In this document: piece after piece, positions 25,150 through 34,144 of the stretch
Position numbering within the stretch: the stretch's first letter is position 1
How the letters are laid out: each line of letters begins with the position of its first letter
Assembly: GCA_903934745.1 (NCBI GenBank)
Contig: CAIZOZ010000062.1
Coordinates: 1 to 64,000, forward strand
From: an uncultured cyanobacterium
GTDB taxonomy: Bacteria; Cyanobacteriota; Cyanobacteriia; PCC-6307; Cyanobiaceae
Length of the DNA stretch: 64,000 bases
Direction of reading: 5' to 3'
The notes under the pieces: model-generated
Seen by the model: the letters and a program-made list of their open reading frames with translations, nothing else
Databases searched by the model: none
What the model was told of the DNA's origin: nothing
Made by a program: the position numbers and the translations under genes

Positions 25150-27660
25150 TCAGTCGCCACGGAAGATCCGTTGCACCCGTCGGCTATCAACGTTCACCAG
25201 CAGGTCATAGGCAATCGTGCCGGCACGGGTGGCCGCCTCCTCCGGGCGCAGCACCTGGCCCTCATGGGCGCCGAAGATCAGCACGTCGTCGCCGACGCTG
25301 GCCTCGGGCAAGGCCGAGAGATCGACGGCCATGGAATCCATCGAGACCCGTCCCAGCACGCGTACCCGCTGGCCCTGGATCATCACCTCGCCGCCGTTGG
25401 AGAAGCTCCAGGGCACCCCATCGTTGTAGCCGGCAGCGACGATGCCGATGCGCTGCTGCGGCGCTTTCACCACGTAGGTGCCGTTGTAGCCCACCCGCTG
25501 GCCGCGCCGCAGGTTGCTCACCTGCACCAGTCGGCTGAGGAAGGCCACGGCCAGCTCCAGTTCGATCGCGGCGGCCACGGCGGCGGAGGGATGGAGGCCG
25601 TAGAGGCCGAGGCCGAGACGCACCATGTCGAAGCGGGCGGCGGCGAAGCGCACGGCACCGGAGGTGGCGGCGGCATGCACCACCAGGGGCTCGTCGCTTT
25701 CGGCGCGGATCGCTGTGACCGCCGTTTCAAAGCGGTGCAGTTGCTCCTGGGTGTAGGCATCAGCGGCCGGATCATCGGCACTCGAGAGGTGGGTCATGAC
25801 GCCGCTGAGCCGCACCACCCCGGAAGCCCGCAGCAAGCGGGCCACACCGAGGGCCTCTTCAGGCGCCACCCCGACCCGACCCATGCCGCTGTCGATCTCG
25901 AGATGGACATCAAGGCTCGCGTCCATCGTGCGCAGGCTTTCCACCAGCACCTGCGCAAAGGTCAGGGAGTAGACGACCGGGGTCAGGCGCCAGCGCACGG
26001 CCTTGTCGACTTCGTCGCTGTCCATCAACAGCACCAGCACCGGCCGATGCACTCCCGCTCGCCGCAGGGCAGCCCCTTCATCGGCGGCTGATACACCGAT
26101 CCAGTCGACACCGCTCTCCTGCAGGGCCAGGGCGAGACGGGCCAGCTCCGTGCCGTAGGCCCAGGCTTTGAGCACGGCCAGGACGGCCACCCGGGGGCCG
26201 CAGACGGCGCGGAAGCGGGCGATGTTGTCGCGTACGGCATTGAGATCCACCAGGAAGCGGCGCGGCGCCATCGACTCCCAGATGGCGCAGGCGGCGCTGG
26301 CCAGACCTTGGCGCGCAGCGCCTTTGAGCAGCACGGTGTCGCCAGCCTGGGTGAGGCTGCGCATGGTTTGCCTCAGGGCGGTGTGATCGGCGAGTTCGAT
26401 CACCGGGGCCTCCGGTCGGGCTGCCCGCCAGGCGGCGGCGGTGTGGCCCTGGGCGGGATGGGGCAGCAGCAGCAGATGGCTGAAGCCCTGTTCCGCCGCC
26501 AGTTGGCCGATCAGGGCGTGCTCGCGGGCTTCGCTGCTGCCCAGCTCTCCCATGCCGCCGAACACGAACAGCCGTCGACCTTTCTCCTGACTGGAGCTCA
26601 CTGTTTCGAGGGCGACCTGGACGGAGATCGGATCGTCGCTGGCACTGTCGTTGACGATCGTGATGCCATCGGGAGTACGCCAGGTCTCCATGCGGGTGGG
26701 GCCGAAGCTGTAGTCGTGCAGCACAGCCACGATGTCGTCAACGCTGACGCCCAACTGCAGTCCGGCGGTCATGGCGATCAGCAGATCGTCCACCAGGGGA
26801 GTGGAACGGGTGCGCACCGGCAGTTGCACCCGCTGGCCGCTGAAGTCGAGGCTGAGCAGCAGGCCGGTGCCATGGGGTTGTTGCGCCACCAGGCGGGGTT
26901 CGCTTTGGCCAGCCCGCAGGCGTCGGCAGGGCACGGGGATGGCGTCCAGCAGGGGATCGGCGGGCGCAAGCAGCCAGTGCTCGGACGGCAGATTTCGGAA
27001 CAGGATCATCTTTTCGCGGGCGGTGACCTCACGGCTGCCGAAGCCGCCCAGGTGGGCCAGTCCCACGTTCACCAGCACGCCGAAGTCGGGTTGCAGGATC
27101 CTGGCGATGCGCTCCATCTCGCCGGGGGCCGACACCCCGGCTTCGAACACCCCCAGGGCCGTACCAGGAGGGGCGGCGAGCACGGCCAGCGGCACCCCCA
27201 CCTGGCTGTTCCAGCTGCCGGGGCTGGCGGCCACCCGGTAGCGCCGGGCCAGCAGGGCCGTCAGTGCACTTTTGACGATCGTCTTGCCGTTGCTGCCTGT
27301 GATCGCCACCACCTGGTGGATGTGCTGGCGGCGATACCAGGCCGCCAGTTGCTGCAGGGCCTCCAGGGGTTCGTCAACTTCGATCCGTGGCAGATCCGCG
27401 ATCGGGGCCAACGCGGCCGAGCTCGACGCCGTGGAGGCCGGCCAGCCCCGACGTACCACCACCAGGCTGGCCCCCGCCGCGAGGGCGGCCCCGACAAAGC
27501 CATGGCCATCACGGCTGCGGCCGCTGAGGGCAAAGAAGACGTCGCCCGCCTGAACGCGCCGCGAATCGATCGCCACCGCCCGGATCGGTGCAGCCGCCGG
27601 CTCGCCGTGGAGCCGGCCTGCCAGCAGGCCGGCCAGCGTGCGGGGATCGGGAAAGGCCAT
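25150..27660 (-). CDS. MurF-Alr fusion: D-Ala-D-Ala-adding enzyme and alanine racemase
   Basis: 836-residue bifunctional protein of cell-wall synthesis. Residues 1 to about 455 are MurF-like: AITGSNGKT (ATP loop, near 122-130) and VLVNVGLAHLGGFGS match Mur ligases that add D-Ala-D-Ala to UDP-MurNAc-tripeptide. Residues from about 463 are alanine racemase: the PLP lysine in AVLKAWAYGTE, the RLGLGLYG and RVSMDSMAVDLS motifs, and the tyrosine region RVGYNGTY. Alanine racemase makes the D-Ala from which D-Ala-D-Ala is built. The usual KANAYGHG and GYADG forms are altered to KAWAYGTE and GYNDG. An in-frame ATG at 26271 (MAPRRFLVDLNAV) could start a separate racemase. Fused MurF-Alr is known from Bacteroidetes. 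Confidence 0.88.
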   Translation of the reverse strand: MAFPDPRTLAGLLAGRLHGEPAAAPIRAVAIDSRRVQAGDVFFALSGRSRDGHGFVGAALAAGASLVVVRRGWPASTASSSAALAPIADLPRIEVDEPLEALQQLAAWYRRQHIHQVVAITGSNGKTIVKSALTALLARRYRVAASPGSWNSQVGVPLAVLAAPPGTALGVFEAGVSAPGEMERIARILQPDFGVLVNVGLAHLGGFGSREVTAREKMILFRNLPSEHWLLAPADPLLDAIPVPCRRLRAGQSEPRLVAQQPHGTGLLLSLDFSGQRVQLPVRTRSTPLVDDLLIAMTAGLQLGVSVDDIVAVLHDYSFGPTRMETWRTPDGITIVNDSASDDPISVQVALETVSSSQEKGRRLFVFGGMGELGSSEAREHALIGQLAAEQGFSHLLLLPHPAQGHTAAAWRAARPEAPVIELADHTALRQTMRSLTQAGDTVLLKGAARQGLASAACAIWESMAPRRFLVDLNAVRDNIARFRAVCGPRVAVLAVLKAWAYGTELARLALALQESGVDWIGVSAADEGAALRRAGVHRPVLVLLMDSDEVDKAVRWRLTPVVYSLTFAQVLVESLRTMDASLDVHLEIDSGMGRVGVAPEEALGVARLLRASGVVRLSGVMTHLSSADDPAADAYTQEQLHRFETAVTAIRAESDEPLVVHAAATSGAVRFAAARFDMVRLGLGLYGLHPSAAVAAAIELELAVAFLSRLVQVSNLRRGQRVGYNGTYVVKAPQQRIGIVAAGYNDGVPWSFSNGGEVMIQGQRVRVLGRVSMDSMAVDLSALPEASVGDDVLIFGAHEGQVLRPEEAATRAGTIAYDLLVNVDSRRVQRIFRGD

Positions 27661-27764
27661 CAGAGTTGGAGGCTAGCCAGTCAGGCTGCGGCCAGGGTCG
27701 GTCGTGCCGGACACCGATGGCAAGGCCAGCTCTCGTTAGCCTGGGTTGAACTTCGGGAGGTGGC

Positions 27765-28265
27765 ATGGGTCACGTTCTCGTGCTGAATGCCTCCTACGAA
27801 CCGCTCAACATCACCACCTGGCGGCGGGCGATGGTGATGGTGCTCAAGGGCAAGGCCGAGGGCCTCGAGCATGATCCCAACCACCGAATCCGGCCGGATC
27901 ACCTGCTCCCCACCGTGATCCGCCTGCACCAGTTCGTGCGGGTGCCCTACCGCCAGATGCCGCTGAGCCGCCGCAATGTCTTCCAGCGGGATGGCCATCT
28001 GTGTCAATACTGCGGCTTCAGCGGTGAGCCGCTCTCGATCGATCACGTTGTGCCCCGCAGCCGCGGCGGCGCCGACATCTGGGAGAACGTCACCACCGCC
28101 TGCCTGCCCTGCAATGTTCGCAAGGGCAATCGCACTCCCCGGGAGGCCGGCATGCCTCTGCGTCGGGAGCCCCGCCGGCCCCCCACCAGCCTCAATTTCG
28201 AAACGATCCGCCGCATTCGTGCTGGCCAGAATCGTGAGTGGGCCAAATATGTGATCGGTGCCTGA
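27765..28265 (+). CDS. HNH endonuclease family protein
   Basis: 166-residue protein starting MGHVLVLNASYEPLN behind a gggagg ribosome-binding site. An HNH core with two zinc-binding pairs is clear: CQYCG near residue 80, then IDHVVPRSRGG, WENVTTACLPCN and KGNRTP. The N-terminal region (LNASYEPLNITTWRRA) is shared with a widespread cyanobacterial and actinobacterial HNH subfamily of unknown role. No toxin, restriction or intron context surrounds it, so it is probably a housekeeping nuclease. Confidence 0.88.
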   Translation: MGHVLVLNASYEPLNITTWRRAMVMVLKGKAEGLEHDPNHRIRPDHLLPTVIRLHQFVRVPYRQMPLSRRNVFQRDGHLCQYCGFSGEPLSIDHVVPRSRGGADIWENVTTACLPCNVRKGNRTPREAGMPLRREPRRPPTSLNFETIRRIRAGQNREWAKYVIGA

Positions 28266-28303
28266 TGGCGATGGCGGGTTGACCGTGCTTCCTGCCCCGT
28301 CGC

Positions 28304-29419
28304 TCAGCCGTTGGCGCCGCTGGCCTGGCTGGCGAGCTCCTGCAGCTGTCGGCTCTGTTCGGCGGCAATGCAGGCTTCGATCACGTCTTCGAGCTGGCCG
28401 TTCAGCACGGGCTCGAGCCCGAAGTTCTGGCCGAGCCGATGGTCGGTGAGCCGGTTGTCCTTGGCGTTGTAGGTGCGGATTTTTTCACTGCGATCGCCGC
28501 TGCCCACTTGGGAGCGGCGCACATCGCGTTCCCGGGCGTTGGCTTCAGCCAGCTGCCGCTCATAGAGCTTGGCCCGCAGGATTTCCATCGCCCGTTCACG
28601 GTTCTGCAGCTGGGAGCGTTCCTGGGTGCAGAACACGCGGATTCCGGTGGGTTTGTGCAGCAGGTCGACCGCGGTCTCCACCTTGTTGACGTTCTGGCCG
28701 CCGGCGCCACCGGAGCGGGCGGTGCTGATCTCCAGATCGCCCGGATCGATCTGCACTTCCACCGGATCGGCCTCGGGCATCACCGCCACCGTGGCCGTGG
28801 AGGTGTGCACCCGGCCCTGGGATTCGGTGGCCGGCACCCGCTGGACGCGATGCACGCCCGCCTCGAACTTCAGCTGGCTGTAGACGCCATCGCCCCGGAT
28901 CGAAAGGATCAGCTCCTTGTAACCACCCAGGTCGGCTTCGGAGGCGCTGACCGGTTGCACCTGCCAGCCACGGCCCTGGGCATAGCGTTCGTACATGCGG
29001 GCCAGGTCGCCGGCCCAGAGACTGGCCTCGTCACCACCGGCCCCGGCGCGGATTTCGAGCATGACGCTGCGCTCATCGCGGGGGTCTGATGGCAACAGGG
29101 CGAGCGTGAGGCTCTGCAGCAGCGCGTTGATCCGTTGCTCGAGCGATTCCAGGTCGTGGACGGCCAGCTCCACCAGCTCCGCCATGGCCGGATCATCCCG
29201 GTGCTCTTTGAGCAGGCTGCGGCTTTGCCGTTGCTCCTGTTGCAGCTTGCACAGCTGCTGGTGGTCGAGCACCAGCGGTTCCAGCCGGGCTCGTTCCCGG
29301 GCGATCGACTGCAGCCGCTTCGGGTCCGCCGCCAGGGCCGGGTCGGCCAGCTGTCGCTCCAGGGTGTCGAAGGTGTGACAGGCCGTTTCGAGGCGTTCAC
29401 TGAGTAGGGCAGGGTCCAT
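28304..29419 (-). CDS. prfA: Peptide chain release factor 1
   Basis: Reads UAA and UAG stop codons and triggers peptide release. The 371-residue product has the catalytic GGQ in SGGAGGQNVNKVETAVD and the RF1-type context VPATESQGRVHTST with the P-A-T codon-recognition tripeptide, which separates it from RF2. Domain 1 is the long acidic helical region before residue 110. It is the last gene of the ribosomal cluster direction, 346 bp after rpmE, with a hairpin terminator in between, so it likely has its own promoter. Confidence 0.95.
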   Translation of the reverse strand: MDPALLSERLETACHTFDTLERQLADPALAADPKRLQSIARERARLEPLVLDHQQLCKLQQEQRQSRSLLKEHRDDPAMAELVELAVHDLESLEQRINALLQSLTLALLPSDPRDERSVMLEIRAGAGGDEASLWAGDLARMYERYAQGRGWQVQPVSASEADLGGYKELILSIRGDGVYSQLKFEAGVHRVQRVPATESQGRVHTSTATVAVMPEADPVEVQIDPGDLEISTARSGGAGGQNVNKVETAVDLLHKPTGIRVFCTQERSQLQNRERAMEILRAKLYERQLAEANARERDVRRSQVGSGDRSEKIRTYNAKDNRLTDHRLGQNFGLEPVLNGQLEDVIEACIAAEQSRQLQELASQASGANG

Positions 29420-29484
29420 GGCGAAGGGCGTCCAGATGGCGCCGGGACGGCAGGCGACGAGGCGCGGTGAGCGTTCAGAACAAA

Positions 29485-29510
29485 AGCCGGATGTCCTGGA
29501 ACATCCGGCT
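29485..29510 (-). terminator. Hairpin terminator between rpmE and prfA
   Basis: Ten-base stem agccggatgt/acatccggct with a six-base loop. On the minus strand it is followed by TTTTG. It probably ends transcripts of the ribosomal cluster after rpmE. Confidence 0.65.
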
Positions 29511-29765
29511 CGAAACCAGGGTCTGGTTGGGTCGCCGGCCAGAAGCCTGTGGACAGGCCGATCAACTCAATGAACCCAATCAACCGGGCTGATCGGACTG
29601 GGATGGTTGGCTCAGCCCATGGTCAGGACAGCTGACTCCCCCCGTTGGGCCTTAACCGGTTTGTCGTGAGCTGAACGGTCGGGTTCGTAGCGTTGATTTC
29701 GAACGCTGCTGATTGGATTGCTCAGCCAGCAGCTCAGTCCTGTGGTTCCAACGTGGAACGTTGGT
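29511..29765. other. Spacer between rpmE and prfA, no gene seen
   Basis: The spacer of about 346 bp (29420-29765) holds the terminator hairpin and no convincing ORF or RNA gene. A short ccaacgt/acgttgg inverted repeat lies next to the rpmE stop. The prfA promoter, if separate, would have to lie left of the terminator. Confidence 0.5.
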
Positions 29766-30065
29766 TCAGTCGGCTGCGATTTCTGCTGTCTCGTCAGTCG
29801 GGGTGGCGCTTTCGGCCGCCGGAGTGGCTGGTTGCTTCGCTGTTGTGGCGGAGTCGACACCTGCCATGCCGTATTTGCGCATGAAACGATCCACGCGGCC
29901 CTCGGTGTCGAGGATTTTCTGGGTGCCGGTATAGAAGGGGTGATTGCCACTCCATACATCGACGTTGAGCTGGGGTTGGGTGGAGCCGGTGGTCATCACC
30001 ACCTCTCCATTGCAGATCACCTTGGCATCGGGATACCAGGTGGGATGGATGTCGGGCTTCGGCAT
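29766..30065 (-). CDS. rpmE: 50S ribosomal protein L31
   Basis: Small 50S protein at the subunit bridge. The first 70 residues (MPKPDIHPTWYPDAKVICNGEV, HPFYTGTQKILDTEGRVDRF) are typical. The four-cysteine zinc set is not present: one cysteine remains and the second pair is replaced in VWSGNHPFYTG, so this is the zinc-independent form. The product has 99 residues, with an Ala/Thr/Glu-rich C-terminal tail of about 30 residues. It lies 38 bp after rpsI. Confidence 0.95.
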   Translation of the reverse strand: MPKPDIHPTWYPDAKVICNGEVVMTTGSTQPQLNVDVWSGNHPFYTGTQKILDTEGRVDRFMRKYGMAGVDSATTAKQPATPAAESATPTDETAEIAAD

Positions 30066-30103
30066 GACGGTTGAAGCGATCGGAGACGGATAAGGAGCGG
30101 GAA

Positions 30104-30511
30104 TCAGCGCTTGGAGAACTGGGGCGCTTTACGAGCTTTCTTGAGGCCGTACTTGCGGCGCTCCTTGGCCCGGGGATCGCGGCTGAGGTGGCCTTCCACT
30201 TTGAGCGGCTTGCGATTGTCAGGGGAGAGATCACACAGGGCCCGGGCTGCACCCTGCTTGATGGCATCGGCCTGGCCGGTGAGGCCGCCGCCGCGCACAT
30301 TCACCAGCAGGTCGTACTGGCCTTCGAGGCCGAGCGTCTGCAAGGGAGCCTTCACCGCCGCCAGGTAGACGGGGTTGTAGTTGAGGTAGTTGTCGCCGGG
30401 ACGGCCATTGATGGTGACGGTGCCACTGCCGGGCACAACCCGCACACGGGCCACGGCCGTTTTGCGGCGGCCGGTTCCCCAGTAGACGACACGGTTGGAG
30501 GAGCTGGTCAT
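30104..30511 (-). CDS. rpsI: 30S ribosomal protein S9
   Basis: 135-residue 30S head protein whose C-terminal tail reaches the P-site tRNA. It has the GRRKTAVARVRVVPGSG start region and ends KKARKAPQFSKR, the conserved basic tail. Its ATG overlaps the rplM stop by four bases, showing translational coupling with L13, a pair found together across bacteria. Confidence 0.97.
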   Translation of the reverse strand: MTSSSNRVVYWGTGRRKTAVARVRVVPGSGTVTINGRPGDNYLNYNPVYLAAVKAPLQTLGLEGQYDLLVNVRGGGLTGQADAIKQGAARALCDLSPDNRKPLKVEGHLSRDPRAKERRKYGLKKARKAPQFSKR

Positions 30512-30963
30512 TTGGTGGCGGTGGCGGCGGGATCGAGGGCGAGGGGCTGGGGCTGCTGGGCGGCGTGGGGGTGCTCAGCGCCCTTGTACACCTTCAGCTT
30601 GCGGAACATCTGGCGCCCGAGAGCGTTGTGGGGAAGCATGCCCTTGATGGCCACCTCAACAATCCGCTCGGGGAGACGACCCTGCAGGTGGGCGAAGGTT
30701 TCGGTTTTCATGCCGCCAGGGCGGCCGGAATGACGGCGATAGAGCTTCTGGGTGGGCTTGTTACCACTGATGCGGATTTTTTCGGCGTTGATCACAACGA
30801 CGAAGTCACCGGTATCAAGATGAGGGGTGTAGGTGGGCTTGTTCTTGCCACGCAGCACCTGGGCCACCTCGCTGGCCAGCCGGCCGAGGGTCTGATCCGC
30901 CGCGTCCACCACGTACCACTGGCGGTCGAGCGTGTCGAGGGAAGGCAGGGTTGTCTTGTTCAT
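30508..30963 (-). CDS. rplM: 50S ribosomal protein L13
   Basis: Early-assembly 50S protein. The ATG at 30963 gives MNKTTLPSLDTLDRQWYVVD and 151 residues, with the conserved YTPHLDTGDFVVVINAEK and GMLPHNALGRQM segments. The frame is open further upstream, but that stretch has no L13 similarity. The last residues are a short Ala/Thr-rich tail. It is coupled to rpsI by a four-base overlap. Confidence 0.97.
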   Translation of the reverse strand: MNKTTLPSLDTLDRQWYVVDAADQTLGRLASEVAQVLRGKNKPTYTPHLDTGDFVVVINAEKIRISGNKPTQKLYRRHSGRPGGMKTETFAHLQGRLPERIVEVAIKGMLPHNALGRQMFRKLKVYKGAEHPHAAQQPQPLALDPAATATK

Positions 30964-31150
30964 TGCGCCTGATGGGCACCGGCTGACCGGCTTGGAAGAC
31001 CACCACATCCGTGCTGTACGGCGGATGGCGTGGGCTGGAGTGAACCTACCGCGCCGCCGTTCCGGTTCCAGCAGCAGGGCGTGCGCCAGGCTGAAGGACT
31101 GAAGCGAGGGGATGGCAGGAGAACAGCGCCAGCCTGAAATCGGACCGATC

Positions 31151-32116
31151 TCAAGGAGGTGTCGAGGACACCGGGGGGATTTCCAGGGATCCGGGCTCGG
31201 CCAGTGCTGCGTTCGCTGCCGCGCTCGCAGGCGCACTGATGGGCACCGGTGCTGGAGGTGGATCGGACGACTTCAGCTGAAACCGCGGTTGGCAATCATA
31301 CCAGGCGGCTTCAGGGAACACGGGGTCCGGGTAGCCCACCCGCAGCAGGCAGAGACCCTGGGGAGGGGCTGCCTCCCGCACTTCTGAGCGCGCTTGGGTG
31401 CGCCAGCGATGTTCGAAGGCCGCCACGCTGAGGCTCCCCTCACCCACGGCCACCAGCTGGCCCATCACCAGTCGCACCATGCCGTAGAGAAAGCCGCTGG
31501 CCTGGAGTTCCACGGTGATCAGATCCTTCTGGCGCTCCAGGCTCACCTCCTGCATGGTGGTGCGGGCATGGGCGCGGCGACTACCGGCTCGCTGGAAGGC
31601 GGCGAAATCGTGCTCTCCCACGAGGGTCTGAAGGGCGGCGTCCATGGCCTGTTCGTCGAGGCGGAGCCGATAGCGATGCCAGCTCCAGGCGCTGAGAAAC
31701 AGGTTGGGGCTACGGCCGTTGTGGATCGTGTAGCGGTAGCGCCGGTAGCGAGCCGAGAAGCAGGCGTGCCACTGGTCGCCTACGTCGCTGGCCGCCCGCA
31801 CCCGGATCGTGGCCGGCAAGCGGCCATTGAGCGCTTTGGCCCAGCGTTCGGCTGGAATCGGTCCGGCGGCATCAAAGTGCACCACCTGAGCAGCGGCATG
31901 GACGCCACTGTCGGTGCGCCCAGCGGCCACGCTGCGAATCGGACGGTGCGGATCGAGGGCCCCGATCGCGGCCTCCAGCACCTCCTGCACACTGAGCTGA
32001 TGGGGTTGGCGCTGCCAGCCATGATAGCCAGAACCCTCGTACTGGAGGCAGAGCGCGATCCGGCGGGTCGCGGCTCTCTCCAGAGACGAGGGTTCGGCGA
32101 GGGAGCCGGAGAACAA
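31151..32116 (-). CDS. truA: tRNA pseudouridine synthase A
   Basis: Makes pseudouridine at tRNA positions 38-40 in the anticodon arm. The catalytic aspartate is in AAGRTDSGVHAAAQV, and YHGWQRQP and GFLYGMVRLVMGQL are conserved family segments. The start is uncertain: the frame opens with TTG at 32116 and has no early ATG. The product has 321 residues, about 50 more than usual, because of a Pro/Ala/Ser-rich C-terminal tail beyond the catalytic domain. It lies between rplQ and rplM in the same orientation, a common cyanobacterial and plastid-ancestor order. Confidence 0.93.
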   Translation of the reverse strand: MFSGSLAEPSSLERAATRRIALCLQYEGSGYHGWQRQPHQLSVQEVLEAAIGALDPHRPIRSVAAGRTDSGVHAAAQVVHFDAAGPIPAERWAKALNGRLPATIRVRAASDVGDQWHACFSARYRRYRYTIHNGRSPNLFLSAWSWHRYRLRLDEQAMDAALQTLVGEHDFAAFQRAGSRRAHARTTMQEVSLERQKDLITVELQASGFLYGMVRLVMGQLVAVGEGSLSVAAFEHRWRTQARSEVREAAPPQGLCLLRVGYPDPVFPEAAWYDCQPRFQLKSSDPPPAPVPISAPASAAANAALAEPGSLEIPPVSSTPP

Positions 32117-32133
32117 GTTGGCAGTCGTTGGGT

Positions 32134-32484
32134 TCAGACGAGCTCGATGATGGCCATCTCGGCGTTGTCACCGCGGCGGCGGATGGTGCGGATGATGCGG
32201 GTGTAGCCGCCGTTGCGCTCGCCGTAGCGGTCTTGGGCCTTGTCGAACAGGGCGTGGACCAGTTGCTTGTCGTAGATGTAGCCCATAGCGCGGCGGCGAG
32301 CGGGGAGGCTGCCGTCCTTGGCCAGCGTGATCATGCGTTCGGTCTCATCACGCAGCGCTTTGGCACGGGCCTTGGTGGTGGTGACGCGACCTTCGCGGAT
32401 CAGCTGGGTGGTGAGGCCACGCAGCAGAGCTTTGCGTTGGTCGGCGGGGCGTCCCAGCAGGGGGACTCGGCACTGGTGTCGCAT
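32134..32484 (-). CDS. rplQ: 50S ribosomal protein L17
   Basis: 116-residue 50S protein near the exit tunnel. MRHQCRVPLLGRPADQRKALLRG and the LAKDGSLPARRRAMGYIYDKQ region are typical. It follows rpoA by 61 bp, the usual end of the alpha operon. Confidence 0.97.
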   Translation of the reverse strand: MRHQCRVPLLGRPADQRKALLRGLTTQLIREGRVTTTKARAKALRDETERMITLAKDGSLPARRRAMGYIYDKQLVHALFDKAQDRYGERNGGYTRIIRTIRRRGDNAEMAIIELV

Positions 32485-32545
32485 GGGTCAGGTCTCGGGC
32501 TGTCGCGAAAGGGGCTTTCGGGGAAGGGTGGACGCAGGGGAGCGC

Positions 32546-33484
32546 TCAGGCGCTCGTGCGGCTCTGGGGCAGGGAGATGCCGATGCGCTCAAGGGCTTCG
32601 ATCACCTCATCGGCCGACTTGGAACCGAAGTTCTTGATTTCCAGCAGATCCTCATAGCTGAAGCCCATCAGGTCGGAGACGGAATTGACCTGAGCGCGCT
32701 TGAGACAGTTGTAGGCCCGAACCGAGAGGTTCAGTTCTTCCAGAGGGATCTGGGCTTCGGCCGAGGGTTCGGGCTCAAGGCCCGGCTCCTCGTTCATGGT
32801 GAGGCTGGCCAGCGGTTGGAACAGGCCGATCAGCTGGTTGGCCGCCTGAGCCATGGCGTCATCAGGGGTGATGCTGCCATTGGTTTCGATTTCGAGCCGC
32901 AGGCGTTCGCGGGCCGAGCCCCCTTCACCGACAGCGGTTTCGTCGACGGTGTAGTTGACGCGCTTGACCGGCATGAACACCGCATCGATCTGCAGCAGAT
33001 CGATGGCACTGGTGTCCTCGTTGTGGCGGTCAACGGGGCGGTAGCCGATGCCCCGCTCAACGTGCACCTCCATCTCCAGGTTGTGGCCGTCGGCCACCAC
33101 GGCAATCAGCCGGGCACCGTCGATCACCTGCACCTGGGAGGAGAACTGCAGATCAGAGGCCGTGACCGTGGCCGGGCCATTGACCACCAGCCGACCGATC
33201 TCCAGTTCGCGACTGCGACTGTTGACGGGTACGGATTTGCAGTTGAGCAGGATGTCCAGCACGTCTTCTTTGACGCCCGGCACCGTGGCGTATTCGTGAT
33301 TGACATTGGCGATGCGCACGGCGGTGATCGCGCTGCCTTCAAGGCCCCCGATCAGAACCCGCCGCAGGGCGTTGCCCAGGGTGGTGGCCTGACCACGGTC
33401 GAGCGGACCGATCACGAAGACGCCCGTCTGGGAGCGGTCGTCGGCAACTTGGTGCTCGACCCGATCGATCTGGTACTGCAACAC
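32546..33484 (-). CDS. rpoA: RNA polymerase alpha subunit
   Basis: 312-residue subunit. The N-terminal domain (to about residue 230) dimerises and seeds core assembly (FVIGPLDRGQATTLGNALRR). The C-terminal domain, from about 250, binds UP elements and activators, and includes NLSVRAYNCLKRAQ and EIKNFGSKSADEVIEALE. The linker between them is acidic and proline-containing. The start is GTG. It is placed between rpsK and rplQ as in other alpha operons. Cyanobacteria keep this subunit standard while splitting beta-prime. Confidence 0.97.
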   Translation of the reverse strand: MLQYQIDRVEHQVADDRSQTGVFVIGPLDRGQATTLGNALRRVLIGGLEGSAITAVRIANVNHEYATVPGVKEDVLDILLNCKSVPVNSRSRELEIGRLVVNGPATVTASDLQFSSQVQVIDGARLIAVVADGHNLEMEVHVERGIGYRPVDRHNEDTSAIDLLQIDAVFMPVKRVNYTVDETAVGEGGSARERLRLEIETNGSITPDDAMAQAANQLIGLFQPLASLTMNEEPGLEPEPSAEAQIPLEELNLSVRAYNCLKRAQVNSVSDLMGFSYEDLLEIKNFGSKSADEVIEALERIGISLPQSRTSA

Positions 33485-33543
33485 GGTCTGAGAAGGCGGA
33501 GAGGTGGACGGAGCCGGAAGGCGGTGACGCTGGGCTGGCGGGA

Positions 33544-33936
33544 TCAGACCCGCCGACGCTTGGCACGCCGGCAGCCGTTGTGGGGCAAGGGCGTGACGTC
33601 GCGGATCAGGGTGATCTCGAGACCAGCCACCTGCAGAGCTCGGATGGCGGTTTCGCGACCGGAGCCAGGACCCCGAACCAGCACTTCGATCTGGCGCATG
33701 CCTTGCTCGAGGGCACGGCGGGCGGCGGCTTCGGCGGCGGTCTGGGCGGCGAACGGAGTGCCCTTGCGGGCTCCCTTGAAGCCACTGGCCCCAGCCGACG
33801 ACCAGCTGATCACTTCACCGGCGGTGTCGGTGATCGAGACGATCGTGTTGTTGAAGGTGCTCTGGATATGCGCCACACCATTGGGCACATTGCGCTTGGC
33901 CTTCTTGGGGCCGGTTTTCTTGGCGGGCTTGGCCAT
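33544..33936 (-). CDS. rpsK: 30S ribosomal protein S11
   Basis: 130-residue 30S platform protein. GVAHIQSTFNNTIVSITDTAG and the C-terminal IRDVTPLPHNGCRRAKRRRV are the conserved ends. It sits between rpsM and rpoA; the 208-bp gap to rpsM is larger than elsewhere in the cluster and may hold an internal promoter or a processing site. Confidence 0.97.
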   Translation of the reverse strand: MAKPAKKTGPKKAKRNVPNGVAHIQSTFNNTIVSITDTAGEVISWSSAGASGFKGARKGTPFAAQTAAEAAARRALEQGMRQIEVLVRGPGSGRETAIRALQVAGLEITLIRDVTPLPHNGCRRAKRRRV

Positions 33937-34144
33937 GGAGGAAGCCCTGCAAACGCAGGGAGGTGATCGTGGAACTTGGGAACCCCGGTGACGACACCCT
34001 CAGAAGGGGCAGCGGCGGGGTCGGTGCCCAGCGCCGAGGCTGGGGCTTGCAGGCGGTGGACATTTTGCTCGAGCCGGATCAGGCGAAAAGCCGTGACCTG
34101 AACCCGAGTAACCAGCTGGTTGAGCTGGGCAGAAGCGAAGCGTG

